Shown: piece by piece, positions 35,060 through 35,799 of the stretch
Position numbering within the stretch: position 1 is the stretch's first letter
How the letters are laid out: each line of letters starts with the position of its first letter
Assembly: GCA_005884515.1 (NCBI GenBank)
Contig: VAWS01000061.1
Coordinates: forward strand, 1-35,799
Direction: 5' to 3'
From: Actinomycetota bacterium
GTDB taxonomy: Bacteria; Actinomycetota; AC-67
DNA length: 35,799 nt
Notes under the pieces: model-generated
Told to the model about the DNA's origin: nothing
Database searches by the model: none
Seen by the model: only the letters and a program-made list of their open reading frames with translations
Translations under genes and position numbers: made by a program

Positions 35060-35799
35060 ATGAAAGCATTCGCTCTCGACACGCTGGGACAGCCCGGCTC
35101 GATCCACGACCTGCCGGTCCCGGAGCCTTCCGAAGGCCAGGTGCGTATCAAAGTCGCCGCCGCCGGCTTGAACCCGTTCGACAGCGCGGTAGTCAACGGG
35201 CATATGGAAGGCCGGATGCAACATCGCTTCCCGCTGGTCCCGGGCATGGACGCCTCGGGCACCGTCGATTCGGTCGGTGACGGTGTCGATGAGCTCGCCG
35301 TCGGCGACGACGTGTTTGGGTCTGTCGGGAAGATTGTCTTGGGTGAGGGGACCCTCGCCGAGCTCACGACGATGTCGAACGGAACGATCGCGCGCAAGCC
35401 CTCCTGGCTCGAGCACACCGGCGCTGCTGCGATCCCCGTCGCCGGCATCACTGCACTGGTGATGATGGACGCCATCACCCCTCAGGCCGGCAACATCGTC
35501 GTCGTCATCGGCGCGACCGGTGGCGTCGGCACCTACTTCGTCCAGCTCGCTGCCAGCAGTGGCTCGACGGTAGTTGCCGTGTGTAGCACAGACAACGTCG
35601 CGTATGCGCGGAGCTTGGGCGCAGCAGACGTGATCGACTACACATCGGACGACGTGGTGGACGCCGTTGCCGGTCGGTACCCCGGCGGCGTCAACGTCGT
35701 CGCAGACATGAGGGGTGACAAGACGGTCGTTGCCCCGGCTCGCGGAGACGATCCGCGAAGGGGGCCACGTCGTGTCGGCCGTCGGCAGCGCGGACCCCG
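35060..35799 (+). CDS. NADP-dependent quinone/zinc-type oxidoreductase, truncated by window end
   Basis: MKAFALDTLGQPGSIHDLPVPEPSEGQVRIKVAAAGLNPFD...VVIGATGGVGTYFVQLAASSG. Frame appears shifted near 35733-35736. Confidence 0.88.
   Translation, partial: MKAFALDTLGQPGSIHDLPVPEPSEGQVRIKVAAAGLNPFDSAVVNGHMEGRMQHRFPLVPGMDASGTVDSVGDGVDELAVGDDVFGSVGKIVLGEGTLAELTTMSNGTIARKPSWLEHTGAAAIPVAGITALVMMDAITPQAGNIVVVIGATGGVGTYFVQLAASSGSTVVAVCSTDNVAYARSLGAADVIDYTSDDVVDAVAGRYPGGVNVVADMRGDKTVVAPARGDDPRRGPRRVGRRQRGP

Noticed and set aside
1-35799. CRISPR array, prophage, transposon or antiphage defence island
   Set aside because: No spaced direct repeats, no transposase/integrase motifs and no recognisable defence genes found by reading both strands.

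Overview
GC-rich window of actinobacterial character, densely packed with chromosomal genes. No CRISPR array, rRNA, transposase or phage genes were seen. From left to right: a pirin C-terminus and a GNAT acetyltransferase; a CMD/AhpD-like protein plus SDR pair; two minus-strand tRNA-Ser genes (anticodons GGA and CGA) flanking a small USP-like ORF, followed by tadA; a USP-USP-Rieske fusion protein; a divergent yceI/marR pair with repeated operator-like motifs; a membrane histidine kinase; a secreted beta-helix protein whose 5' end looks damaged and which is preceded by overlapping hairpins; a PPOX-family protein; a mixed two-component/partner-switching block (STAS, PAS-PAS kinase, receiver, RsbW-like ATPase, STAS); an alpha/beta-hydrolase-class III cyclase fusion with an altered nucleophile elbow; a minus-strand cluster M24 peptidase > AurF-like diiron protein > EphD-like hydrolase-SDR fusion > MerR; a USP plus small membrane protein pair; an MpaB/DUF2236-like protein; a complete mce operon (ATPase, two YrbE permeases, six Mce proteins, one Mce-associated protein) whose genes overlap or abut; a disrupted glycosyltransferase-39-like gene; an SRPBCC protein; a small secreted protein; a CehA/McbA-type PHP hydrolase; and a truncated, apparently frameshifted quinone oxidoreductase. 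The items most worth follow-up are the USP-USP-Rieske fusion, the mutually exclusive hairpins over a ribosome-binding site near 8.3 kb, the cyclase with a Ser-to-Ala nucleophile elbow, and the composite signalling locus. Family assignments come from reading motifs by eye; no database search was run.
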